A DNA stretch of 35,040 bases, taken from positions 1-35,040 of the forward strand of contig JAMOTR010000038.1 of NCBI GenBank assembly GCA_027068385.1. Direction: 5' to 3'. Of the stretch, positions 16,983 through 24,814 are shown piece by piece. Under the pieces are notes generated by a model that was not told the origin of the DNA, did no database searches, and saw only the letters and a list, made by a program, of their open reading frames with translations. The first letter of the stretch is position 1, and every line of letters begins with the position of its first letter. The position numbers were made by a program, and so were the translations under genes. The DNA is from Candidatus Heimdallarchaeota archaeon (lineage in GTDB: Archaea; Asgardarchaeota; Njordarchaeia; Njordarchaeales; JAMOTR01).

Positions 16983-17482
16983 TTATCACGATCATCACCA
17001 CGGTCTCATCCAAGAACGAAGCCGAAAGGATTGCGGAGATATTGTTAAAAGATCGCTTAGCCGCGTGCGTTACGATAATACCGGCTACCTCTATGTACCG
17101 GCGGAAGGGAAAGATCGCGAAGGAGGACGAGTGCGTGATCCTAATAAAGACCTCTAAGAGGCGTTATACGGAGCTCATGAAGAGGCTCAAGGAGATACAT
17201 CCATACGAGCTTCCCGAGATCCTCATACTTAAGCCCGACGCGCTAGAGGAGTACATTAAGCGGGTAGAAGAAAGCACCTCGGAGCGAGTTTTTGTTATGG
17301 CGCCGGGGCCGGGATTCGAACCCGGGCGGGCGAGATGCCCACGGGATCTCAAATCCCGCGCCTTTCCTGGCTCGGCCACCCCGGCTCTCTTAACTGAAGG
17401 ACCCGACGTTAATATGCTTTATATCTTCAACGGGACCGAGGGTAAGAAGAACCTTGAGGAATTAATATTTGTTATAAGATGA
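16979..17482 (+). CDS. cutA: CutA1-like protein with a read-through tail across an antisense tRNA gene
   Basis: Residues 1 to about 102 form a complete CutA1 domain, a small trimeric protein linked to divalent-cation tolerance: SSKNEAERIAEILLKDRLAA, then CVTI, SMYRRKGKI, IKTSKRRYTELMKRLKEIHP, and YELPEILIL. The family normally ends here. This frame has no stop and goes on for 65 more residues. Residues about 107-136 (MAPGPGFEPGRARCPRD and on) are only the antisense reading of the tRNA-Ser gene. The frame ends at 17480-17482 in an ATGA overlap with the next gene. None of the three plus-strand frames has a stop between the domain end and the tRNA. The true functional product is probably the first about 102 residues. 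Confidence 0.8.
   Translation: MIITIITTVSSKNEAERIAEILLKDRLAACVTIIPATSMYRRKGKIAKEDECVILIKTSKRRYTELMKRLKEIHPYELPEILILKPDALEEYIKRVEESTSERVFVMAPGPGFEPGRARCPRDLKSRAFPGSATPALLTEGPDVNMLYIFNGTEGKKNLEELIFVIR
17298..17385 (-). tRNA. tRNA-Ser (UGA anticodon), CCA encoded
   Basis: Minus-strand tRNA with acceptor stem GCCGGGG/CCCCGGC, D arm GCC...GGC, anticodon stem CGGGA/TCCCG around loop TTTGAGA (anticodon TGA), and a long variable arm (GGGC...GCCC). The T arm is CCGGG-TTCGAAT-CCCGG. The long variable arm, anticodon and G discriminator (17301) all fit serine. CCA is encoded at 17298-17300. No intron. It reads UCA and probably UCG/UCU-type codons. It lies antisense inside the extended CutA frame. Confidence 0.95.
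17417..17426 (-). promoter_or_regulatory. TATA-like promoter of tRNA-Ser
   Basis: On the minus strand GATATAAAGC lies 32-41 bases before the mature tRNA 5' end (17385). This spacing gives transcription initiation a few bases upstream of the tRNA, as expected for archaeal tRNA genes. Confidence 0.55.
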
Positions 17483-17955
17483 AGACCCTCTTGCTTATAC
17501 TTCTCCTCATAACCTCACCGAGCATAACCGCGAGTATACCGGATCAGGTAGTGTATGGAGATACGTTTCCCGTAATAATAACGATCGATAATCAGACGAA
17601 CGTTTCGATAACGTTCGAGATAGAGATAGTTTCTCCGTATAAGTCGTCGGACCTCGTCACAGTCGATCCAGGATCCTCGAAGAACTATACGTTCTACATT
17701 ACAACCACGGAATACGGAGTAGGACGTTACGTGAACGTAACCGTGAGGGTAGTCTATACTCTATACGGAGAAGAGTTCGTAAAGGTCTTCCACAAGGATG
17801 TTCTAATTATAGGGAAGGAGATCGATAGGAACATTAGAATACTCATAGGGATCATCATCGTAACGCTAGGAGTGTCCGTAGTAGGATATCGGGCCATGGC
17901 TAGAAGGAAAAAGAAGGAAGAAGAGAAGACGTTTTCTAGACCGCCTCGGCTTTGA
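17479..17955 (+). CDS. Secreted or surface protein with signal peptide and C-terminal anchor
   Basis: 158 residues. An N-terminal hydrophobic signal (MKTLLLILLLITSPSITA), a beta-rich outside domain of about 95 residues with several N-glycosylation sites (NQT, NVS, NYT, NVT), one membrane helix (about residues 119-139, ILIGIIIVTLGVSVVGY) and a Lys/Arg/Glu-rich inner tail (RRKKKEEEK). The domain resembles the small immunoglobulin-like CARDB/NEW3 type that often accompanies archaeal surface or transport proteins, but this is only a shape resemblance. It starts by ATGA overlap with the read-through CutA frame. Confidence 0.7.
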   Translation: MKTLLLILLLITSPSITASIPDQVVYGDTFPVIITIDNQTNVSITFEIEIVSPYKSSDLVTVDPGSSKNYTFYITTTEYGVGRYVNVTVRVVYTLYGEEFVKVFHKDVLIIGKEIDRNIRILIGIIIVTLGVSVVGYRAMARRKKKEEEKTFSRPPRL

Positions 17956-17979
17956 ATATTTCTTAAACTCTTTTTACTC

Positions 17980-18309
17980 ATGAAGCCGGACCTCGCTAAG
18001 TTAGTGGTATGTATAAAGTGCGGCTCCTCGGATTTTGAGTTAGTACCCGTAAAGAAGGAGGGAGAAGAGATCATCGAGGGACTCATGATATGTAAGAAGT
18101 GCGGTTATACATACGCAATCGTGGATTCGATTCTACGGACAATAGACGACGAAGTGAGGAGAAAAACCCTCGAGAAATATAGGGAATTCATACCCGAAGA
18201 ACTAAAAAAGAAGGCTCGTCGAAGGACGGGCGCCTTACCTATCGCCCCTAAGTCTACGCTCTCTTTTTTATCCCGAGGGATCACCCTAGCCCCTATAGTC
18301 TTTCTCTGA
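17980..18309 (+). CDS. Trm112-like zinc-binding protein with a read-through tail
   Basis: The first about 78 residues form a small zinc-binding protein: CIKC (C11, C14) and CKKC (C38, C41), followed by GYTYAIVDSILRTIDDEVRR, similar to Trm112/UPF0434. In archaea and eukaryotes Trm112 binds and activates several tRNA, rRNA and release-factor methyltransferases. The last about 27 residues (from TGALPIAP on) are the antisense of the DUF711 gene and look unconserved. An extra base in the A6 run at 18204-18209 would bring a TAA at about 18250 into frame. It overlaps the convergent DUF711 frame by 205 bases. Confidence 0.75.
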   Translation: MKPDLAKLVVCIKCGSSDFELVPVKKEGEEIIEGLMICKKCGYTYAIVDSILRTIDDEVRRKTLEKYREFIPEELKKKARRRTGALPIAPKSTLSFLSRGITLAPIVFL

Positions 18310-19286
18310 GAGAGTCCTATCGCTATAGTATCGACGATGGTCCCGGTCACCTTATAATATAATATAGGTACTACGTCGACTCCGGTCGAACATACGGCCG
18401 ACCGGGCTTTGAGCGTGTCCACCGTAAGCTTACCCTCCTCCGCGAGCCTAGCGAGGACGTGATCCTCACCGAGAGGAGTCATTACGCGGTTGTATCCTAC
18501 TAGAGGGGCGACTAATGGGTACTCCTTGATCGCCTCATTAAGCGTATAGATGTATGAAAGCATACCGTCCACGGAGGACGAAAGGTCGCTTAGTAATGCT
18601 CCGACGCTTTCCTCCTTCACACCGGGCATCGGGGCTAGGGAAACGTCTATTCCCATGTACGGTACATCTAATTTCTGAGCGATCTCGTGTATAGGGTAAG
18701 CGACCTTCGGTAGAGTGACGAATACCGCGCGCTTCACCTCCTCGTAAGAGTTGTTCTCTATAGCATCCCTTAAGTCGCTCACCCGGTTTATGGCGATCGA
18801 GAGTCCGTATGAGATAGCCGGATCGCGTATAAAGCTATAGGGTAAATATGGGGAGAACCTGGGTGGGTTCACGCCCACTAATAACCTAGCCGCTGAGACG
18901 TCGTTCTTTAGCTCTAATACTACGTCGGAAGCTTTTATCGCCTCCTCTAGACTCTCCACGGAGATGAAGGCCGTGACCCTCTCGTCGCTTCTTAACACGC
19001 TCGGTAACGTACGAGTGAGTCCGTTCACACCGAACGTGCCGAACCCTCCGAAATAGTCGAACGGGGCCTCTTCGATTATCTTTAGTATCCCCTCTAGTTC
19101 CTCCTTTGTCCTTGGCGGACTAATCGATAAGCGGACGTTGTATACCTCTATCCCAGCCTTCTCGAACGGCCTCTTTAAACGCTCTATATTAATTTTTGAG
19201 ACGAAGGCCCTGAGCCTCTCGGGTGATCTATTCGTAGGATATAGCGAGGTGTTAAAAAACACCGTGATCGTACGCACCGCAACCAT
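18105..19286 (-). CDS. DUF711 family protein
   Basis: 393 residues as read. Features matching DUF711: RTITVFFNTS start, GGFGTFGVNGLTRTLPSVLR, YMGIDVSLAPMPGVKEESVG, GVDVVPI and DTIAIGLSQRKTIGARVIPR. The family's role is not established. The conserved part ends near residue 355 (GKAPVLRR). The remaining about 38 residues are antisense to the Trm112-like gene and are probably not native: one more T in the T6 run (plus-strand A6 at 18204-18209) would give TTT TTT TAG and end the protein after AFFF. It starts 8 bases after atpB ends, on the same strand, so both share a transcript. Confidence 0.8.
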   Translation of the reverse strand: MVAVRTITVFFNTSLYPTNRSPERLRAFVSKINIERLKRPFEKAGIEVYNVRLSISPPRTKEELEGILKIIEEAPFDYFGGFGTFGVNGLTRTLPSVLRSDERVTAFISVESLEEAIKASDVVLELKNDVSAARLLVGVNPPRFSPYLPYSFIRDPAISYGLSIAINRVSDLRDAIENNSYEEVKRAVFVTLPKVAYPIHEIAQKLDVPYMGIDVSLAPMPGVKEESVGALLSDLSSSVDGMLSYIYTLNEAIKEYPLVAPLVGYNRVMTPLGEDHVLARLAEEGKLTVDTLKARSAVCSTGVDVVPILYYKVTGTIVDTIAIGLSQRKTIGARVIPRDKKESVDLGAIGKAPVLRRAFFFSSSGMNSLYFSRVFLLTSSSIVRRIESTIAYV

Positions 19287-19294
19287 TTACTTCG

Positions 19295-20728
19295 TTACCG
19301 ACCATCCTCTTTAGATACAGGCTTGCGGAACCGAGGACAACAGCGTACCTTCCTATACTTGGGGTGGCACTTCTTCAGCGTCTTATCGCTAATCCTTCCT
19401 AAGCGGGTCTCCGGGAGTATAGCTAATAGCTCCCGACCTAGCTCTATAGACTCCACTATGTCGCGCTCCGTCTCTCCCTGATTGATGAACCTCTGCTCGA
19501 ATTCATCCGCGAAGCGCAAGAACGCCTTATCTTCCTCGCTTAACGCCTCTTCTCCTACTACCGCCACGAGGTCGCGTAGATCGACGCCCTCGGCATAAGC
19601 CGCATATAATTGATCGGCTAGCTCCTTGTGACACGGTGTCGTCTTACCCTTACCGATAGCCTCGCGCATCAGACGGGAGAGGCTCGGTAGAGGATCTATA
19701 GGCGGGTATATTCCCTTGCGGTGAAGAGCTCTAGATAGGTATATCTGTCCCTCCGTAATGTATCCCGTTAAGTCGGGCACCGGGTGCGTCACGTCGTCGT
19801 TCGGCATCGTTAGTATCGGCATGAGCGTGATGCTCCCGTTCTTTCCCCTCACGATCCCACAACGCTCGTATATGGAGGCTAGGTCCGAGTATAGGTAAGC
19901 CGGATAGCCGCGCCTTCCGGGTATCTCGTTCCTCGCGGCCGAGATCTCACGCAACGCCTCAGCGTAGTTGGTCATGTCCGTGAGTATTACTAACACGTGC
20001 CTCTCCGTCTCGAACGCTAGATACTCGGCCACAGTTAACGCTAGACGAGGCGTGATTATACGCTCTATAGCCGGGTCGTTAGCGAGGTTCACGAACATCA
20101 CGGTCCTCTCCATCGCCCCGCTTTCCTCGAGGCTCTTACGGAAGAAGTTATACTCCTCGGCCGTGATTCCCATGGCCGCGAACACCACCGCGAACTCCTC
20201 CTCCGTTCCCACCACTTTAGCCTGCCTCGCGATCTGTACGGCTAAGCGGTTATGAGGTAATCCGGATCCGGAGAATAGCGGAAGCTTCTGGCCGCGCACG
20301 AGGGTGAGCATCACGTCTATAGTCGATATACCCGTCTGAATGAAGTCGTGAGGATACTTACGCATCACGGGATTTATAGGGGAGCCGTTCACGTCAAGCC
20401 GCGCCTCGGCTACGGGCTTCTTATATCCGTCTATGGGCTCACCGCGGCCGTTAAATATTCTTCCTAGCATGTCCTCGGAGACCCCTATGCGTAGAGTCTC
20501 GCCAAGCATGCGGAACGAGGAATTAATATCTATCCCGAGCGTTTGCTCGAATACCTGTACCACCACGGCGCTCTCGGAGGCCTCTATGACTTGTCCGAGA
20601 CGCTCGCCTTCCGGAGTTAATATGCGCACGAGTTCCCCGAACATCGGCTTGAGTCCCTTAGGTTCTACGATAACTAGGGGGCCCGTGATCTGTTGGAGGC
20701 CCTTATACGTGATCGCCGGTCTATCCAT
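19295..20728 (-). CDS. atpB: V/A-type ATP synthase subunit B
   Basis: 477 residues from the ATG at 20728 (MDRPAITYKGLQQITGPLV). It is the non-catalytic nucleotide-binding subunit of the archaeal A1 head. LFSGSGLPHNRLAVQIARQA is the family's degenerate P-loop, and VILTDMTNYAEALREISAAR, YPAYLYSDLASIYERCG and PVPDLTGYITEGQIYLSR are near-invariant. The C-terminal extension after HPKYR (to EDGR, about 19 residues) is Cys/Arg/Lys-rich and longer than usual. An upstream ATG would add 49 atypical residues and is rejected. Other ATP synthase genes are not next to it here; DUF711 follows in the same transcript. Confidence 0.95.
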   Translation of the reverse strand: MDRPAITYKGLQQITGPLVIVEPKGLKPMFGELVRILTPEGERLGQVIEASESAVVVQVFEQTLGIDINSSFRMLGETLRIGVSEDMLGRIFNGRGEPIDGYKKPVAEARLDVNGSPINPVMRKYPHDFIQTGISTIDVMLTLVRGQKLPLFSGSGLPHNRLAVQIARQAKVVGTEEEFAVVFAAMGITAEEYNFFRKSLEESGAMERTVMFVNLANDPAIERIITPRLALTVAEYLAFETERHVLVILTDMTNYAEALREISAARNEIPGRRGYPAYLYSDLASIYERCGIVRGKNGSITLMPILTMPNDDVTHPVPDLTGYITEGQIYLSRALHRKGIYPPIDPLPSLSRLMREAIGKGKTTPCHKELADQLYAAYAEGVDLRDLVAVVGEEALSEEDKAFLRFADEFEQRFINQGETERDIVESIELGRELLAILPETRLGRISDKTLKKCHPKYRKVRCCPRFRKPVSKEDGR

Positions 20729-20806
20729 AAAGAATCGATAGCGCGGGAATAAAGAAGGAGTTCGGTAATTGAAAAGATAGAACTTCGATCGGTATTTAGT
20801 CGGAGA

Positions 20807-23800
20807 ATGAGTAAAAGTCCGAGCATAAATGCCACAAACAATATTTTCGAGGCCTTGTACACGGCTCTGTTTCACGACGTCGAGAAGGTGTTCAGAATAA
20901 GGAAGTACGGAGGGGTCGTTCCCACGAAAGATAAACCTAGCTTGGGAGTCGGAACGGAGGAATCAAAATTCATTAATGAAATGGGGAAGAACGCTCACCA
21001 AGTTCTTAATAGCGTTTATGGTGGACCGGGTGGGCGCATCGATACTAATGACGTACATAAAGCGTTGTCGAGCAACCCCGATCTCTTAAGGATCGTCTTC
21101 TATAGGACGAATCTAAACCCGGAAATAGGAGAGTTGAAGCCCATTTACGACGGAAGCGCCGCGGGGAGCACGAGGGGTGGACAAATTCATATCTACCATA
21201 ACAACAACCCGAGCTCCGGTAGATACGCCCAGTTAGAGATACTATCGCTTTACTCTTTAATAAACGGGACGAAGGACCTCGATCCGAGGAAGCTCGTGCA
21301 CATATATTATACCCTTAAGAAGTACGGAAATAATAAGAGGCTCTTATCGGCCGAGGTGGAGCTCGTAGGGAATCCGACCGTGGCGTATAACAACATCTAC
21401 GTCAAGGGATCCCAGGAGTACGAGGACCTCCTTAAGTATAACCCTAACGTACGGGCGAATAAGGACGTTTATCCGTTGGGACCGTTCGTGGAGCTATACA
21501 CGTACCTATACGTCTCGGACGCGTTGAGGGCCAAGGATAACGACCTAATATCGTTAAAGCCCGTGCGGTCTTACGGCTCGATATTCAAAGCGGAGGACGT
21601 ATCCGAACCTTTCACTCCCCTATCGATCCATACGACGCTCGGCGCCGCGATTCAGGCGGCCTCGATGTACTATTCGATCGACGCGAGTAACGCGTTCAAG
21701 AATTCGAAAGTCGCCTTATATCACGTCGTGTTCTCGGGTTATAAGGATCTCATATCTCGCTTGCCGTACACGTTTCACCAAGCCGAAAGTATGTATTTGA
21801 GATTCACGCGCGCGATAAACTTGATACTTTACGGCCTTCTACGCGCCCTGAGCTTAGCGATCCGGCTTAATTATCTCAACGCAGCGAACGTGAGCGATCC
21901 GGAGTTCGAATACGTCCACGATTACGTAGCCCTAATACGCTCGCCCGCGGACATGTTCATCCCGATGTTCGTAAGTAACTCAAGGGGGACGTATGTGGAC
22001 GAAAAGGAGGTGAAGAAGGTCGTGGATACGACACTCATAGACCTTAGTAAGAGGCTCGAGGAGGTTCAGATAGAGCTCGAGGCCGCGGGTGAGAGGAGGA
22101 GGACGTCGCTTTCCGTGGTCCCCAAATACATATCCCTCGTGGGGAACGTCGAGATCACGAACGCGGCCTCGTTTAGGATCAAAACTAGGGGTAAAAGTAA
22201 TTTTGTGGAGCGGAACTTGGGTGGGTTCTCGTATACCATGGTTAACCCCACGGAATACGATGAGATGCTCTTAAGGGCGCGCGTGAGGATACCTACGGTC
22301 ATAAACGCTGGGGCGATAAAGAGTAGCACGGAGTTCTTCGTCCTCAAATTATATCGCGATAAGAGCGACGTCTATCCCGCGATATACGCGTACGAGAAAG
22401 GAAAAGTCTCACAGATCACGAAGAAGTTCGACGACGGAAAGGATATCTCGGAGGTAGAAAAGTACGAACTAGTCGATATAGTAGTGATCTTATACGCTCC
22501 CGAGGCGGAGGGACCCGAGGGAATAGATTACCTAGGGATCTTCGAGAAGCGGCTAGAAGCCGCGGACAAGCTGAGGAACGACGTACAAAGGATGACGAAA
22601 AACGTCGAGCTCAAGAAGAAGAAGGAGGCCGTCGGGATCGTGGATCTATTCGTGATCCCCTCTTATAGGCCAGTAGACCTAGAACAAAAGTATAAGAGGG
22701 ACGATAAGGAGCCTTACGTACTACATCGGAGGTTCGCGTTTCCCGAGCCCGCATATGGGGTGATGCGCTTGAAGAAGTTCGATAAGATATACGTGAGCGG
22801 AATCCCTAAGGACTTCTTTAAGAATGTGAGCCCAGTCCATTACTTAGCGTTCTTAGAGGAGGCCTTAATGTATCGGGGACTAACTATTCTACCTTCCACG
22901 CTCGCCCCCTTGAACCCTACGATCATATACGTGGCTAGGGACGAAAGCTACTATCTAACGGATACAGCGGGCGACTTCTCTAGGGTAATCTCTCTCTTAA
23001 AATCGCGGGACGAGGCGCGTTATCCCGTAGAAGTAATCCTAGAGGCTACGAGCGTGAAGAAACCGATATACTACGTGAAAGCTAATACCGACGGGTTCAT
23101 AGAGCTGAGGCCCGTGAGGGCAGGGAACGACTACTTAATACCCCCGAGGGCCGTCGCGTTCTCGATGCCCATAGGACTAAAGGAGCTCGCTGAAGCCTTA
23201 ACCCGGGGGAGGAAGATCCTAGAGGAATCAAATAAGGGGAAGGTTAATCTGGGCGCTATAATAAGATACCTAAAACCTTACTCTAAGCGGTTCATCCTAG
23301 ACTTCTTCGAGAGAATTAAGGAGGAGACGAAGAAGGAGCCGGAGAACAGGAATTATACGGAGGCTATAAAAGGTGAGGAAAAGTTCGACGAGTTCCTGAA
23401 CGAGAGCCTATACATACTCACGCGCCTCGATAACTTAAGTAACGTGGGAATAGACTCTCAGAAGCTCTACGAGATCGTCGGAAAACCACTCATTAACTTC
23501 GCGTACGCATTAACGTCGAAGGACGGTGACGACCTCGCGTTCTTAAATATATTAAAGGATTTGAGCGGGGAAAAGGGTAAAAGAAAGATAGAGATTATGC
23601 TCGACATCATCGCGTCGTTCTTACTAGAGATCGAGAAATACGAGGGAGGCTCGATAAAGCTCGACGTATTAAAGTATCTCAAGAGCGCCACGCTCATAGC
23701 GAGGGACACTAAAAACTTCGACGAAGCGTTGAATTACGCGATAAAAAGGATCGAGCCGTACTATAAGCGCGATTATAAGGGACTAAAGAGGGAGCTTATG

Positions 23801-23956
23801 CGCCTTCAGAGGATACTTCTACTTACTTTAGCGATCAAGATGATGGAGGAACACGACAAGAACTTCGCGCCCGATCCCAACGGAGATAAAGACTTCGTGA
23901 AGAGGTTCCTAACACTCGCTATAGCGTCTAGACTCGCGGATGTATCTAGGAGCTAA
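20807..23956 (+). CDS. cas10: Cas10-like large subunit of a type III CRISPR effector, cyclase motif degenerate
   Basis: 1049 residues. No whole-length recognition, but the order of parts fits Cas10. An N-terminal HD dyad lies in ALFHDVEKV (H23-D24; the usual HDIGK has become HDVEK). VSDALRAKD (236-244) and SYGSIF resemble the Cas10 aDxLssgeR...SIF segment. HVVFSGYKDLI (306-316) followed by LRFTRAINLILYGLLRALSL matches the first Palm's DxSGIQxFI...RaRS. AYGVMRLKKFD (649-659) takes the place of GvlkmDvDnlG, and IIYVARDESYYL (706-717) that of iYaGGDDlf, so GGDD is ARDE. The first metal Asp is Lys. Cyclic oligoadenylate synthesis is therefore unlikely. The last about 240 residues are helical (D4-like and longer than usual). 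Followed by csm3- and csm4-like genes. Confidence 0.7.
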   Translation: MSKSPSINATNNIFEALYTALFHDVEKVFRIRKYGGVVPTKDKPSLGVGTEESKFINEMGKNAHQVLNSVYGGPGGRIDTNDVHKALSSNPDLLRIVFYRTNLNPEIGELKPIYDGSAAGSTRGGQIHIYHNNNPSSGRYAQLEILSLYSLINGTKDLDPRKLVHIYYTLKKYGNNKRLLSAEVELVGNPTVAYNNIYVKGSQEYEDLLKYNPNVRANKDVYPLGPFVELYTYLYVSDALRAKDNDLISLKPVRSYGSIFKAEDVSEPFTPLSIHTTLGAAIQAASMYYSIDASNAFKNSKVALYHVVFSGYKDLISRLPYTFHQAESMYLRFTRAINLILYGLLRALSLAIRLNYLNAANVSDPEFEYVHDYVALIRSPADMFIPMFVSNSRGTYVDEKEVKKVVDTTLIDLSKRLEEVQIELEAAGERRRTSLSVVPKYISLVGNVEITNAASFRIKTRGKSNFVERNLGGFSYTMVNPTEYDEMLLRARVRIPTVINAGAIKSSTEFFVLKLYRDKSDVYPAIYAYEKGKVSQITKKFDDGKDISEVEKYELVDIVVILYAPEAEGPEGIDYLGIFEKRLEAADKLRNDVQRMTKNVELKKKKEAVGIVDLFVIPSYRPVDLEQKYKRDDKEPYVLHRRFAFPEPAYGVMRLKKFDKIYVSGIPKDFFKNVSPVHYLAFLEEALMYRGLTILPSTLAPLNPTIIYVARDESYYLTDTAGDFSRVISLLKSRDEARYPVEVILEATSVKKPIYYVKANTDGFIELRPVRAGNDYLIPPRAVAFSMPIGLKELAEALTRGRKILEESNKGKVNLGAIIRYLKPYSKRFILDFFERIKEETKKEPENRNYTEAIKGEEKFDEFLNESLYILTRLDNLSNVGIDSQKLYEIVGKPLINFAYALTSKDGDDLAFLNILKDLSGEKGKRKIEIMLDIIASFLLEIEKYEGGSIKLDVLKYLKSATLIARDTKNFDEALNYAIKRIEPYYKRDYKGLKRELMRLQRILLLTLAIKMMEEHDKNFAPDPNGDKDFVKRFLTLAIASRLADVSRS

Positions 23957-23986
23957 AGTTCTTTTTCTTTATTCATAGTTCTTCGT

Positions 23987-24814
23987 ATGTCACAACGTAG
24001 CGAAGCTCAAGAGGTTTTTGTAAAGATCAAAGGGGCGTACGTCCTTCATTTAAAACTTGAAGTCGAGAACATGCTCATTGGGGGCGTAGCTAGGTTCAAT
24101 AGATACGTACATCTCGAGACGATAAAGGACGCGAGGGGTAATCCCTATATACCCGCTTCTTCCGTTAAAGGGCGCCTTAGGATGCTTATAGAGACCTCTT
24201 ATGGACTCGCCGGAATAACCTCGCCCGACGCCTTGACGAAGAGCGCGGACGAGAGGTATACTTGGAGCAAACTCAAGGAGAGGATACCTAAGGATAAGAG
24301 GAAGGACGCATTTTGCCTCTTAGCGCTCTTCGGAGGATTAAACGACGTGGGTCCTACGAGACTAATATTTCACGATCTACGCTTCGAAGGCACCCCGGTG
24401 ACGGAGATAAAGCCGGAGAACATGGTCGATAGGTTCCGCGGAACGGCCGAGAACCCAAGGCTCGTGGAGCGTGTGAGCGGGGTGGCTAGGGGTAGGCTCT
24501 TAATATTAGACGTGGAGCCCGAAACGGAAGTAGAGGATAAAGAACTACGGGAGTCCGTCTGTCCGCACGGAATAAGGATGCTCAAAAACGGCTTTAAGCT
24601 CCTTAAGCTCTTAGGTCTCGGGCGCGGTGTGAGCAGGGGATACGGTAAGATCAAGAATATAATAATAGAGAAGATCGAGAGGATCGACGCGGGAGGGTCC
24701 GTGAGCGTAATATACGAGTATAAAGGAAGCGAAGATAACATAGAGGAGGCGTTCGACGAATTAATACAAAACATGTGTCCGGATAGGGCTCAGGAGAAGA
24801 GGGGTGACGCGTGA
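23987..24814 (+). CDS. csm3: Csm3-like Cas7 backbone subunit
   Basis: 275 residues, RAMP superfamily. GNPYIPASSVKGRLRMLIE matches the Csm3 PxIPGSSLKGkxR signature. EIKPENMVDRFRGTAENPRL and VERVSGVARG match the thumb region (EvKxEntIdRxt...ERV), and LGRGVSRGYGKIK (210-222) is the glycine-rich loop. Csm3 forms the crRNA-binding filament and normally cuts target RNA through an Asp in an IDSPVIKD-type loop. Here the aligned loop is VHLETIKD, with His42 at the Asp position. It starts 30 bases after the Cas10-like gene and overlaps csm4 by one base (TGATG). Only one Cas7 gene is present. Confidence 0.85.
   Translation: MSQRSEAQEVFVKIKGAYVLHLKLEVENMLIGGVARFNRYVHLETIKDARGNPYIPASSVKGRLRMLIETSYGLAGITSPDALTKSADERYTWSKLKERIPKDKRKDAFCLLALFGGLNDVGPTRLIFHDLRFEGTPVTEIKPENMVDRFRGTAENPRLVERVSGVARGRLLILDVEPETEVEDKELRESVCPHGIRMLKNGFKLLKLLGLGRGVSRGYGKIKNIIIEKIERIDAGGSVSVIYEYKGSEDNIEEAFDELIQNMCPDRAQEKRGDA

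Noticed and set aside
20729..20875. Extra 49 N-terminal residues of ATP synthase B
   Set aside because: They overlap the start of the divergent Cas10-like gene and do not resemble the family. MDRPAITYKG is the expected start region.
22089..22347. Overlapping frames within the Cas10-like gene on either strand
   Set aside because: They are short, biased in composition and lie inside a long coding frame, so they are shadows.
23520..23534. DGDD at residues 906-909 of the Cas10-like protein as the cyclase motif
   Set aside because: It lies in the C-terminal helical region, about 190 residues past the Palm segment IIYVARDESYYL that aligns with the GGDD strand.
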